From: Enterococcus canis NBRC 100695
GTDB lineage: Bacteria > Bacillota > Bacilli > Lactobacillales > Enterococcaceae
DNA: 64,000 bases
Assembly (NCBI RefSeq): GCF_001544375.1
Contig: NZ_BCQJ01000006.1
Location: forward strand, 124,001 to 188,000
Direction of reading: 5' to 3'
Position 1 is the first letter of the stretch. Every line of letters begins with the position of its first letter. This document shows, one piece after another, positions 29,508 through 38,258 of this stretch. A model generated the notes under the pieces. It ran no database searches. It was given only the letters and a program-made list of their open reading frames with translations, and was not told the origin of the DNA. The position numbers and the translations under genes are program-made.

Positions 29508-30587
29508 TTAATAGCTCCGTAGTTCCATGACTTTATCATGGTCCAAACGTTTAATCACTTCAGTCACTAAACGAACCGTGTTATGGTAATCGTCTTCGTG
29601 AATGACAGAAGTGTGGGAGTGCAGGTAGCGGGTTGGTACCGTAATCGCTAAAGAAGGCACCCCGTCACGAGTTAAATGCATCTTGCCGGCATCGGTTCCA
29701 CCACCGGTAATGACCGTATATTGGAAAGGAATACTCAACTCTTCCGCCACACTTACTACAAAGTCTAATAATTTTTTATGTGGAATCATACTAGCATCGA
29801 AAATCAAGATTTGCGGTCCTTCACCTAATTTAGAGTCCGCTTCTTTTGGTGTCATACCTGGAGTGTCCCCTGCTGTCCCGGTGTCCAAAGCAAACGCAAT
29901 ATCAGGATTGACTAAGTGGCTGCTGGTTTGAGCGCCGCGCAAGCCAACTTCCTCTTGTACATCACTACCGGCAAATAAGACATTGGGATGACCATCCTTC
30001 GCCAAGTTTTCCAATACTTTCAAAGAAACTGCCGTTCCGATGCGGTTATCCCAAGCTTTAGCTAATAAGAATTTCGACCCATTTAGACGACGATATTCAA
30101 TATACGGAGTGACCATATCACCTGGTTTGATCCCCCATTTTTTCACTTCATCGGCACTTGTTGCGCCAATATCAATAAACATTTCACTGACTTCATAAGG
30201 CTGTTTACGAGCTTCTGCTGATAAGACATGCGGTGGTTTTGAACCAATCACACCGTGAATCAGCTCGCCAGCTGCCGTCTTGATTTCGACTTGTTGGGCT
30301 AGCATGACTTGCCCCCACCAGCCTCCCAGCGTTTGAAACTTGATAAAGCCTTCAGGCGTGATCTGCGTCACCATAAAGCCAACTTCATCCATGTGCCCCG
30401 AGATAAAGATCTTGGGTCCGCCACCAGTGCCTACGTGTTTAGCAATGATACTCCCTAAGCCATCATAAAAAATATCATTGGCATAAGGCTCCGCATATTT
30501 CTTAAAGACGGCCCGCACCTCTTCCTCATTACCCGGAACGCCACGTGCGTCAGTTAGTTCTTTTAAGAATAATTCTTCTTGCTCCAT
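29508..30587 (-). CDS. M42 family aminopeptidase
   Basis: Cytoplasmic metallo-aminopeptidase (glutamyl aminopeptidase/tetrahedral peptidase family) that trims N-terminal residues from imported peptides. The 359-residue protein has ISGHMDEVGFM (first metal histidine and catalytic Asp), AWDNRIG (bridging Asp), QEEVGLRGA (catalytic Glu pair), ALDTGTAGDTPG, and TGGGTDAG. The C-terminal metal ligand is in YLHSHTSVIHEDD. I chose the ATG at 30587 (GGAGGG upstream). It would complement the peptide importer at the left of the window. Confidence 0.93.
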   Translation of the reverse strand: MEQEELFLKELTDARGVPGNEEEVRAVFKKYAEPYANDIFYDGLGSIIAKHVGTGGGPKIFISGHMDEVGFMVTQITPEGFIKFQTLGGWWGQVMLAQQVEIKTAAGELIHGVIGSKPPHVLSAEARKQPYEVSEMFIDIGATSADEVKKWGIKPGDMVTPYIEYRRLNGSKFLLAKAWDNRIGTAVSLKVLENLAKDGHPNVLFAGSDVQEEVGLRGAQTSSHLVNPDIAFALDTGTAGDTPGMTPKEADSKLGEGPQILIFDASMIPHKKLLDFVVSVAEELSIPFQYTVITGGGTDAGKMHLTRDGVPSLAITVPTRYLHSHTSVIHEDDYHNTVRLVTEVIKRLDHDKVMELRSY

Positions 30588-30689
30588 TCCATTCCCTCCA
30601 AATCTCAATTCACTGTTGATTATAACAAACAACAAACCGAGAATGAAATAAAAGAAGGCGAAAATCTAGCAAAGCCGGTGGATCCTCGT

Positions 30690-30736
30690 AAAAAAGCAGA
30701 GGGGCACAGCTGCTGTTCAAAGCTGCTCCTCTCTGC
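30690..30736 (-). terminator. Intrinsic terminator after the ROK kinase gene
   Basis: On the minus strand GCAGAGAGGAGCAGCT and its imperfect complement ending GCCCCTCTGC form a stem followed by TTTTTT. It closes the galacto-N-biose operon. Confidence 0.75.
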
Positions 30737-30743
30737 GTGATGA

Positions 30744-31637
30744 TTATGACAAAGCGTGTAGCCCTGCCCCAATAATTCCACCAGTATTGGGATACGGTGA
30801 AATACTTAAACTACTGATACTGTGCTCTTGAGCGGGCACAATCCACTCTGTCAATTTAGTTTTTAACAAAGGTAACAGGTCCGGATTCATCGTTAAGACA
30901 CTACCACCAAAGACAATTTTTTGCGGATCCAATAAGGACACCACCATGTAGATTGCGCGGCTAACATCCCGGCTCCAAGCCGCCACTACTTCTCGAGCTT
31001 TCGGTTCACCTAAGCGGTAACGGCGAAAAATTTCTTCAGCTGTTACTGTCCCGTCGTTATAAGCTTCTTTACCTCGTTCAGCTAAAGCCGGCCCCGCCGC
31101 ACTTTGTTCTACCGTATAAATTTGACCGTTTTCTTCCTTCAAAGGAATCAGACCCAACTCACCAGCAAAGCCATTGCCGCGAATAAATTCGCCCCCGCTC
31201 ATAATAGCGCAGGACAAGCCCGTACTAACCGTCAAATAAACCAGAACTTCATCACCAGAAAGCCCCGCATAATTCCACTCAGCACGCGTTGCTTGATACA
31301 CATCATTATCGATGGCGATGTTACCAATCGTGGGGAAAGCTTCCCGCAAACGTGCTACTAAGGGAAAGTTTTCCCACGCAACATTATTTTGAAAAACAGC
31401 GATACCGCGTGCCCGATCGACTAGACCTGGCACACCGACGCCTACTGCTACTTCTGAAGCTGACAACTGACTTTCTTGCAAGACTTGCTCAATCACACGA
31501 CACACGACGGTGAACATGCCTTCCCGATCACTCGCTTTGGAAGGTAACCGCGTCACATGGGTAACGTTCCCCGCAGCGTCTACTAAGCCGCCGGCGACTT
31601 TGGTCCCGCCAATATCAATACCGATCGCATATTTCAT
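30744..31637 (-). CDS. ROK family sugar kinase without zinc motif
   Basis: Probable sugar or amino-sugar kinase, 297 residues. It has the ATP phosphate loop IGIDIGGTKVAGGLVD, the catalytic Asp region AIDNDVYQATRAEW, and the adenosine motif FGGSVL near the C-terminus. Most ROK kinases have a GHM histidine and a CxCGxxGC zinc cluster; here this region reads GELGLIPLKEENGQIYTVEQ with no cysteine, so the zinc site is absent. As last gene after GH112 and a sugar ABC transporter, it probably phosphorylates released N-acetylhexosamine. An annotation as glucokinase would be a guess. Confidence 0.82.
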   Translation of the reverse strand: MKYAIGIDIGGTKVAGGLVDAAGNVTHVTRLPSKASDREGMFTVVCRVIEQVLQESQLSASEVAVGVGVPGLVDRARGIAVFQNNVAWENFPLVARLREAFPTIGNIAIDNDVYQATRAEWNYAGLSGDEVLVYLTVSTGLSCAIMSGGEFIRGNGFAGELGLIPLKEENGQIYTVEQSAAGPALAERGKEAYNDGTVTAEEIFRRYRLGEPKAREVVAAWSRDVSRAIYMVVSLLDPQKIVFGGSVLTMNPDLLPLLKTKLTEWIVPAQEHSISSLSISPYPNTGGIIGAGLHALS

Positions 31638-31648
31638 GTCCCCATCTC

Positions 31649-31816
31649 CTACTGATATTTTCGATTATAGTTCCACAAGAGGCTCAACAAACCCACCAAG
31701 CCCACTAATTGGACTGCTAAGCCTGTGTAGCCGATATTCTTTTGACCATAGACAATGAATAAAAAACAAACAATAAAGACGATAACTTGCAGCCATCCCT
31801 TAGCTTTATTCATCAT
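31649..31816 (-). CDS. Small membrane protein, DUF6903-like
   Basis: 55-residue protein with two membrane helices (about 7-25 and 30-47) and a basic end (NYNRKYQ). The function is unknown. Similar small proteins accompany galacto-N-biose phosphorylase genes in other Firmicutes, which supports it being real. The ATG at 31816 lies inside the last codons of the GH112 gene (ATGATGAATAA overlap), behind GGAGGG, so it is translationally coupled; the ATG at 31813 is an equal alternative. Confidence 0.72.
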   Translation of the reverse strand: MMNKAKGWLQVIVFIVCFLFIVYGQKNIGYTGLAVQLVGLVGLLSLLWNYNRKYQ

Positions 31817-33959
31817 AGTCCCTCCATTCAATCGCGCCTGCCGCTAAAGTAACAGTATATGAATGATTTTCTGTGTAAATCACAGAGACTTGTTCTTGAT
31901 CGGTATTATTGACGATAGCATATTGTCGTTTGGCTGGATAGGCATGGACTTCCACATCAGGATTTTCGGCATACCACTTATTCAGCTCAGCTTCCTTACC
32001 TGCTGCATAGAACAAAGCTCGTAAGAAGATTTGAGCATTTTCAGGTGAATAAGGCAGCCCACTGAAGTAAACGCCCCGTCCTTCATAAAAATCATGGGTT
32101 GCTAGCTGAACACTGCCATCTAAATAGCGCAGGATTTTAGTATCAGCTGATAAGGCGTAAATGTTCTTTTGCATTTCACCAAAATCAGCCGGTTGACTAT
32201 GAGCCGTAATAAAATGCTCTGAAACTTCCTCTTTGAAATATTTATCCGTTGATAAGCTGAAGCCTAATTCTTTATCTACGCCTAAGACATTGGCTAATTG
32301 GAAGTAACGCCCATTAGCCAAGTAAGCTGTTGGTTCGCCAACGCCTACTAAGCCACCACCACTAGCGACCCATTCAGTCAACGTAGCAATCAATTTGGCA
32401 TCTTGCCAATTTTTACCACCAGAGAAAGCTGTACCAGCATCCCCTACATTGACCAATACATCGATATCAGCAGGAACGCCATCACGAACATCATCAAAGT
32501 TCAAGAAAGCCACTTCAATCTTTTGACCGGATAACGATTCTAGTACACCTAAGTAACTATAAATTTGTTGATACCATAAAGCATGCGCCACCATATGCGT
32601 TTGCCAAGAGCGTAATTTGCCCCAAGCATTTAAAATCCCGACTTTTAGACCGGTATATGGTTTGACCTCATGGATACGGTCATATAGTTCCCGAAATTCT
32701 TCTGTCACTTCGCCGATATACGCTACAAACTCAGGGAATTGACTAGCTAAAGAGAGGTAGCCGCCGTAGCCAATACGGTCCACTGGTTTTCGCAGTAGTG
32801 CCCGCCGTGCTGTTAACCAGTTTTCTTTGGCTTCGATGGTTGGATCATTACCTTCGTAAAAGACATCTGGGAAGAAATATGGTAAAAAGCGTCCTTCAGT
32901 GTATTTCACATGAGGAATCTCTGAAATCATGCGCAAAGTAGTGCCGTTACCAACACTCCCAACGACAGCGTCGATCCCAATCTCATGAAAATGCGGTCCG
33001 TAAGGTTCGGTGCCAATCCAGTTATCCCCTAAAAACATCATGGCTTCACGGCCAGCTTCATGAACAATGGCAACTAATTTCTTCGCTTCTTTAGCGACAA
33101 AGCGTTGCACAAAATCAATGTAGTCCAAGTAGGCCTTAGAAGGAACACGGAAAGTCGAATTGTAGTAACCCTCATCCACAAAATCCTCAGCCCGTAATTG
33201 GTAGCCATATTCTTTGGCGAACTCCTTCAACGCTCTAACTGAAACAGTCGAGCCGTAACCAAACCAATCAACAAATTTTTCCTTGCGTTGATCGTTGAAG
33301 AATAACGTAAAATGATAGAAAAATGTTGTAAAGCGAATCACATCTGTATCTGGATTTTCTGCTAACCAATTGGTTAAAAAGCTGGACATAAAAGCTTGTG
33401 ATTCTGGTTGACGAACATCAAACGGAATCTCATGGGGTTTGTCGCCCCAATCATTGGTGATATGGTTGTACATTTGGGTTGGATCCCACACCATACTTGC
33501 TAAAAAGGAAACGGTATATTCATGGTACGGATGCCATGCTTTTAGAGTAACTAAATGTTGCTCTTGATCCACTTCCCAATCTTCAGCAGGGACTAATTCA
33601 CCGGTTGTCCGGTCATAGACTTCCCACCAAGCTTTTGGATCCTCCCGGTAGTTTGGTTGTAGTTGTTCGGCTAAATAGCCATTTAGGAACGGAATCACGA
33701 CACCCTCTTTGGTGGCCGTCACACGTTCACTTAATAAAAAGGCTTGTTGGACTTCTTCTAGATGTTTTTCAGCAAAATCATTGTGGCCGCGTGCCACAAA
33801 ATAAGTGGTATAAATTTTCGCACCGATTTGTTTCAGTTCATCATCTAACTTTGTCCCATCGCTGTCGCGAATCGCGTCAGCACCCCATAACGCCATCAAG
33901 CGTTTTGTTTCTTCTAAAAAATTGCTTTCGCTTGGAATGGTTACTCTTCCTTTTTCCAT
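31806..33959 (-). CDS. gnpA: 1,3-beta-galactosyl-N-acetylhexosamine phosphorylase, GH112
   Basis: Phosphorolyses galacto-N-biose and lacto-N-biose (mucin core and milk-oligosaccharide units) to galactose 1-phosphate plus N-acetylhexosamine in the cytoplasm. The 717-residue protein follows the bifidobacterial enzyme closely along its length: GRVTIPSESNF start, WGADAIRDSDGT, HEYTVSFLA, WDPTQMYNHITNDWGDK, MMFLGDNWIGTEPY, the catalytic Asp in GIDAVVGS, and KYTEGRFLPYFFPDVFYEG, then a flavodoxin-like domain. Keeping these residues argues against the galactosyl-rhamnose branch of GH112. No signal peptide, fitting the ABC importer beside it. Confidence 0.95.
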   Translation of the reverse strand: MEKGRVTIPSESNFLEETKRLMALWGADAIRDSDGTKLDDELKQIGAKIYTTYFVARGHNDFAEKHLEEVQQAFLLSERVTATKEGVVIPFLNGYLAEQLQPNYREDPKAWWEVYDRTTGELVPAEDWEVDQEQHLVTLKAWHPYHEYTVSFLASMVWDPTQMYNHITNDWGDKPHEIPFDVRQPESQAFMSSFLTNWLAENPDTDVIRFTTFFYHFTLFFNDQRKEKFVDWFGYGSTVSVRALKEFAKEYGYQLRAEDFVDEGYYNSTFRVPSKAYLDYIDFVQRFVAKEAKKLVAIVHEAGREAMMFLGDNWIGTEPYGPHFHEIGIDAVVGSVGNGTTLRMISEIPHVKYTEGRFLPYFFPDVFYEGNDPTIEAKENWLTARRALLRKPVDRIGYGGYLSLASQFPEFVAYIGEVTEEFRELYDRIHEVKPYTGLKVGILNAWGKLRSWQTHMVAHALWYQQIYSYLGVLESLSGQKIEVAFLNFDDVRDGVPADIDVLVNVGDAGTAFSGGKNWQDAKLIATLTEWVASGGGLVGVGEPTAYLANGRYFQLANVLGVDKELGFSLSTDKYFKEEVSEHFITAHSQPADFGEMQKNIYALSADTKILRYLDGSVQLATHDFYEGRGVYFSGLPYSPENAQIFLRALFYAAGKEAELNKWYAENPDVEVHAYPAKRQYAIVNNTDQEQVSVIYTENHSYTVTLAAGAIEWRDYDE

Positions 33960-33970
33960 CTCCGTCTCTC

Positions 33971-34837
33971 CTATTCCTTATTCCCACCGACAGTCATGCC
34001 TTGGGTCAGTTGTTTTTGTACTAAGATATACAAGATCAAGGTCGGCAGCATAACGATCACCAAGCCGGCATAGAGCTGGCCATAGTTGGCAGCGGCTTTT
34101 TGCCCCGCCATTAAGTTGATCAAGCCTACCGGCAGCGTTTTATTTGGTCCAGGGATCAAGGTCAACGCGATGATGTATTCATTCCAGAAACTCAAGAAAT
34201 TGAAGAGAATCACGGTAATGATACTTGGTTTTGCTAGAGGTGCCATGACTACCAATAAGGTTTTAAAGAACCCGGCACCATCAATATAAGCGGCCTCTTC
34301 ATAAGAAGAAGACAATGTCCGGAAGTAGTTGGACAATAAATAGATTGTGAAAGGCAGTGCTGTCGCCGCATAAACGACCGCTAAGACAAAAAGATTATCA
34401 ATAAAGAAGCCATGACCGATCATTTTACGCAATGCATTGTCGCCGTCCAATAACATCAAGAAGATTGGCACTACGATGTAGTTGGAGTTGATGAATAACC
34501 CCATCATGAACAACGTATTTAAAAGACCACGGCCTTTAAATTTGAAACGAGCCAACACGTATGCTGCCGGCAACGCCACTACAATTAGAATGACTAAAGC
34601 TAAAACCGTTACTTTAACAGAATTCCACATATAAAGCCCCATGTTGGCCTTTTGGAAAGCCTCCACAAAGTTTTGCAAGTAAAAGCCCTGTGGCAATGCC
34701 CATGGATCGCCGTAAAACTCTGAGTTTTGTTTGATCGATGCCAGAAAAACCCAAGCGATTGGTATAACAATTGAAATCGCCAATGTAATCAGGGCTACAT
34801 AGACAAAGATTTTATATAGTTTTGTTGATTTTCCCAT
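33971..34837 (-). CDS. Carbohydrate ABC transporter permease (MalG type)
   Basis: Second membrane subunit of the disaccharide importer, 288 residues with six helices. The EAA loop reads SSYEEAAYIDGAGFFKTLLVVMAP, which would dock the ATPase. The ATG at 34837 is preceded by GGAGGGG. It lies 12 bases after the MalF-type gene and 11 bases before GH112. No ATPase gene is present in the locus, so the importer must borrow a shared MsmK-type ATPase. Confidence 0.93.
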   Translation of the reverse strand: MGKSTKLYKIFVYVALITLAISIVIPIAWVFLASIKQNSEFYGDPWALPQGFYLQNFVEAFQKANMGLYMWNSVKVTVLALVILIVVALPAAYVLARFKFKGRGLLNTLFMMGLFINSNYIVVPIFLMLLDGDNALRKMIGHGFFIDNLFVLAVVYAATALPFTIYLLSNYFRTLSSSYEEAAYIDGAGFFKTLLVVMAPLAKPSIITVILFNFLSFWNEYIIALTLIPGPNKTLPVGLINLMAGQKAAANYGQLYAGLVIVMLPTLILYILVQKQLTQGMTVGGNKE

Positions 34838-34849
34838 CTAGAGCCCCTC

Positions 34850-35740
34850 CTAAAATTCGTATACATCACGTTTCGTGATTTTGTTCAAGACAGCGGACAA
34901 GATGAAGGAGAAGGTGAAGACTACCACTCCAATCGCCATACCATAGCCGTATGACGAGTTCGTGTACGCTTGTTTATACATATAACTCAAGAATACTTCT
35001 GTTGAACCATCTGGCCCCCCGTTAGTCATTGCTTTCACTAATAGGAAACTCAAGTTGATGGTACTGATAACGAAAAAGGTCAAGGTCGTCCGGATCGTGC
35101 TCCAAGTCAACGGCAACGTAATGGTAAAGAATTGTTGCAATGGACCTGCACCCTCCAAGGCTGACGCTTCATACAAGCTTTCAGGAATCGAAGCCATGGA
35201 CGCCATGTACATTACCATATAGTAGCCAATCGCTTGCCAAATCAAGGCCGCCCCAATGGAGTAGATAACGATTTTTTGATCTCCCAGCCACAGCTGTTGC
35301 AGATTCTCTAAACGTAAGGCCCCAAATAAGTTGTTCAACAACCCACTAGTTGGGTCATAAATGGCCGAGAAAATGGCGGCAATAACCACGATAGATAAAA
35401 TATTAGGAATATAGAAAATAATTCGGAAAAGATTCATGCCTTTGAATTTTTCACGCGTCAGAATCGAGGCGAAAATAAGTGCCAGAGCCAACGTAAAGAC
35501 TGTTACAATCACGATTAATAAAATCGTATTTTGGAATGAGCGGAAAAATGCCATATCTTTGATCAATGTTTTAAAGTTATCCAGCCCTACAAACGTTTTT
35601 TCAGCAGAATAGCCGCCCCATTTGAACATGGACATAAAGAAAACATTGATGGTTGGGTAAACCATGAAGATCAGCACCAATAATGTCGCCGGTAGCAGAC
35701 ACAAGGTGATGAACAGCTTCTTTTGTCTTTTTTCATTCAT
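34850..35740 (-). CDS. Carbohydrate ABC transporter permease (MalF type)
   Basis: First membrane subunit of the importer, 296 residues with six helices; the EAA loop reads SLYEASALEGAGPLQQFFTITLP. The N-terminus NEKRQKKLFITLCLLP is typical of CUT1 sugar permeases. I chose the ATG at 35740 (AAGGTG 6 bases upstream) over a GTG three codons earlier. A hairpin lies between it and the binding-protein gene. Confidence 0.93.
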   Translation of the reverse strand: MNEKRQKKLFITLCLLPATLLVLIFMVYPTINVFFMSMFKWGGYSAEKTFVGLDNFKTLIKDMAFFRSFQNTILLIVIVTVFTLALALIFASILTREKFKGMNLFRIIFYIPNILSIVVIAAIFSAIYDPTSGLLNNLFGALRLENLQQLWLGDQKIVIYSIGAALIWQAIGYYMVMYMASMASIPESLYEASALEGAGPLQQFFTITLPLTWSTIRTTLTFFVISTINLSFLLVKAMTNGGPDGSTEVFLSYMYKQAYTNSSYGYGMAIGVVVFTFSFILSAVLNKITKRDVYEF

Positions 35741-35814
35741 AAGAATCACCTTTTTTAGTATTATTTATAAACAACAGTTCTTTTACTATTTATAACTTTC
35801 GCTTAATTATTAGG

Positions 35815-35848
35815 AAAGGCTGTCACAAATCGCTTTGTCACAGCCTTT
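35815..35848 (-). terminator. Intercistronic hairpin between binding-protein and permease genes
   Basis: AAAGGCTGTCACAAA and TTTGTCACAGCCTTT form a stem with one mismatch and a four-base loop. The minus-strand tail is only TTTCCTAAT, so it is probably a leaky terminator or 3' stabiliser for the binding-protein message. Confidence 0.6.
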
Positions 35849-35867
35849 TCTATTGTCTGCTTATGGA

Positions 35868-37217
35868 TTATTGATTGTCTGCTGCTTCGCGGATTTTATC
35901 AGCCGCTTCCACAACGCTGTCTTGCCATTCTTTGACTGTCTTGTCGCCTGATACAACGCTGTCTACTGCGCTGAATAACGTATCGCGCATGTTGACGCCT
36001 TCAACTGTTACAGTATTTTCAAGACCGCCCATTACCGCTTTAGCACCATTGTCATAGATGCTGTAGAACAATTTGTTGTCGCCATCCAATTTGTCTGACA
36101 TTCCTTGGATTGGTTGGATTGCACCAGCATCTTTGAAGATGTCTGCCGCTTTATCAGAGTACATATAAGAGATGAATTTCTTACCTTCTTCTTTGTTAGC
36201 AGCGCCTGTTGGCATCCACATTTGTTCAAAGAATGTGTAAGAGTAGCTGTCGCCGCCTGATTCAAAGGCAGGTAAAGCTGTCATACCCCATTGGAAACCA
36301 TCCGCACGAGGTGCATCTTTCATTTCTCCCGGTACCCAAGTACCATTTGGCATGAAGATCGCTTTATCATCTAAGATCAATTGTTGGTTCTTCGTAAAGT
36401 CATTGTCATTGGCATTAGCAACTGTAGTTGGTGCAGTGAATTTCGCTAATTTACCAACTGTATCAAAGGCTTCTGTGGCTTCTTTAGAAGACCAAGCACC
36501 TTTTTGATACGTCATAGCGTTGTTAAAGAATTCAGGACCACCCGTTACAGAAAGCAAGCTGTACATGAAGGAGTCTAAGTAACCCGCTGTTGGATAAGTG
36601 AAGAGTGCGATACCTTCTTTTTGAGCTTTTTCACCTAAAGCCCACATTTCATCCCAAGTCTTAGGAACTTCCCAACCTTTTGATTTCAACAAGTTGGCAT
36701 CATAGAATAAACCAGTTGGTGAGTAGAACATTGGTGCCATGTAGGTTTTGCCATCGTTGTAAGGGTTAGTTGCTAAAGTATCGATAAACCCTGGTACTAA
36801 TTTTTCTTTAACCGTTTTGTCTTCGCCAGGTACGGTCATATCAAAGACATCAGTCAAATCTTCTAAGTTTTTATCTTTGATGAAAGTTTCAGTCAACCCA
36901 GCTTCACGACCAGTCGCAAGCAAGATAACATCTGGATAATTACCGGCTTTCATATTTGGACTGATCACGTCTTCTAACTTCTTGTCGACAGTCAATTCAA
37001 CTTCTACGCCAGGATTGTCAGCTTCATAAGCTTCTTTGATTTTCGACCACATGTCTGCGCCATAAGCCGATTCCAATGCTGCCACTTTCAATACTTTTTT
37101 ATCACCGTCTGCATTACCACCGCCACTACTGTCTGTGCTGCTGCCTCCGCCGCCACAACCTGCTAGTAATAGTCCCGATAACCCTAAAGCTAATGTAATC
37201 CCCAATGCTTTTTTCAT
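35868..37217 (-). CDS. Sugar-binding lipoprotein of the galacto-N-biose importer
   Basis: Extracellular substrate-binding protein (SBP_bac_1 family) of a CUT1 sugar importer, 449 residues. The signal peptide ends with lipobox LAGC and Cys21, then a Gly/Ser/Asp tether. The mature part has Trp- and Tyr-rich stretches expected for stacking on sugars (MYQKGAWSSKEA, FMPNGTWVPGEM, SYTFFEQMWMP). Context with GH112 suggests galacto-N-biose or lacto-N-biose as ligand. First gene of the operon, behind a TATAAT promoter with catabolite-type boxes. Confidence 0.92.
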   Translation of the reverse strand: MKKALGITLALGLSGLLLAGCGGGGSSTDSSGGGNADGDKKVLKVAALESAYGADMWSKIKEAYEADNPGVEVELTVDKKLEDVISPNMKAGNYPDVILLATGREAGLTETFIKDKNLEDLTDVFDMTVPGEDKTVKEKLVPGFIDTLATNPYNDGKTYMAPMFYSPTGLFYDANLLKSKGWEVPKTWDEMWALGEKAQKEGIALFTYPTAGYLDSFMYSLLSVTGGPEFFNNAMTYQKGAWSSKEATEAFDTVGKLAKFTAPTTVANANDNDFTKNQQLILDDKAIFMPNGTWVPGEMKDAPRADGFQWGMTALPAFESGGDSYSYTFFEQMWMPTGAANKEEGKKFISYMYSDKAADIFKDAGAIQPIQGMSDKLDGDNKLFYSIYDNGAKAVMGGLENTVTVEGVNMRDTLFSAVDSVVSGDKTVKEWQDSVVEAADKIREAADNQ

Positions 37218-37247
37218 GTCGGAATTCCTCCTTTTCTTTATGCTTTT

Positions 37248-37324
37248 ATTATAGCCTCTTTGTAAGCGATTTAATTTTAAGATATTGGTTGTTTTTTTAG
37301 AAATATTTATTGATTTCGCTTACA
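37248..37324 (-). promoter_or_regulatory. Operon promoter with cre-like inverted boxes
   Basis: The minus strand has TATAAT (37248-37253) with a poor -35 (ATTAAA), which fits an activator-dependent promoter. TGTAAGCGATTTAA (37261-37274, plus strand) and TGTAAGCGAAATCA (37311-37324, minus strand) share TGTAAGCGA in inverted order. The second matches the CcpA consensus TGNAANCGNNNNCA fully, the first with one mismatch. One or both could instead bind the AraC protein. Confidence 0.6.
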
Positions 37325-37341
37325 TAAAAATATACTAAAAC

Positions 37342-38154
37342 TCATCCAGTGATACTTTGCCGTTTCCGGTACTGATTAGGAGAACAGCCCATATCCTTTT
37401 TAAAGGCTTGATTAAAGTAAGATTGGGAGGCAAAGCCAGCGATTTCAGCAATCTGACCGATGGAATAATCGGTACTAATCAGCAGCTCACGAGCATTCTC
37501 CAAGCGTTTTTGAATCATATAATTCATTGGCGTCTCGGCAAAATTTTCTTTAAAAATGTGAATCATATAGTACTTATCTAAATGTAGTCGTTTTGACAAA
37601 ATATCTAAGGTCAAGTTTTCTTTATAATGTTGGTCGATAAAATCTTTAATAATCGCACTGTCCTTAGAAATATTTTTATTTTCAATCTCAATTAAACTAA
37701 AATCATTGCTCCGTAACACTTTCACGAGGACCACTTCAGCTAAACGCTGCAGAACAGCACTATAACCTTGGGCCTTTTCGTTAATCTCCCCAATAATCAA
37801 TTTCAATAGCGGCACCATTTCCTCCAGAACATCGCGAAAGATATAGTGGCTCTCTTCCCTATTTTGCTTAATAAAGCGGATATTACTGACGCCAATCACA
37901 ATGTACCACAAGGGAAATTCTCCTGAAGATTTCTCCGTGTGGCGCACATAGGGATTTACCACCACAATATCATGGGCCTTAATCGCTTGTTCTTTCCCAT
38001 CCACAATGAAACTGCCCTTGCCGCTTAAAACATACATCACCTCGGTAAAATAGTGTGTATGGAGCGTACTATGCCAGTCTTCCTCCGTAAACTTTGACTG
38101 GTGAACATAGATCAGCTCTGCTTGCTGTAATAACTCATCAATTTCCTTCCCCAT
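37342..38154 (-). CDS. AraC family transcriptional regulator
   Basis: The 270-residue protein has an N-terminal cupin sensor domain (about 20-110, HTHYFTEVMYVLSGKGSF) and a C-terminal double helix-turn-helix (LSKRLHLDKYYMIHIFKE and IGQIAEIAGFASQSYFNQAFKK). It directly precedes the sugar operon in the same direction and most likely activates it in response to the disaccharide or its metabolites. I chose the ATG at 38154 (GGAGG 6 bases upstream). A CRE-like TGTAAACGTTCTCG lies upstream near 38176. Confidence 0.9.
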   Translation of the reverse strand: MGKEIDELLQQAELIYVHQSKFTEEDWHSTLHTHYFTEVMYVLSGKGSFIVDGKEQAIKAHDIVVVNPYVRHTEKSSGEFPLWYIVIGVSNIRFIKQNREESHYIFRDVLEEMVPLLKLIIGEINEKAQGYSAVLQRLAEVVLVKVLRSNDFSLIEIENKNISKDSAIIKDFIDQHYKENLTLDILSKRLHLDKYYMIHIFKENFAETPMNYMIQKRLENARELLISTDYSIGQIAEIAGFASQSYFNQAFKKDMGCSPNQYRKRQSITG

Positions 38155-38200
38155 AATCATCCTCCTTAATGCGATTGTAAACGTTCTCGTCACAAGCGTC

Positions 38201-38234
38201 AAAAAAAGAAGGAAGTCCTGCTCCCTTCTTTTTA
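38201..38234 (-). terminator. Intrinsic terminator of the dlt operon
   Basis: AAAAAGAAGG and CCTTCTTTTT form a 10-bp stem with a T run on the minus strand, 25 bases beyond the dltD stop. Confidence 0.82.
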
Positions 38235-38258
38235 AATCAACCCAGTATTTTTCAAAAA

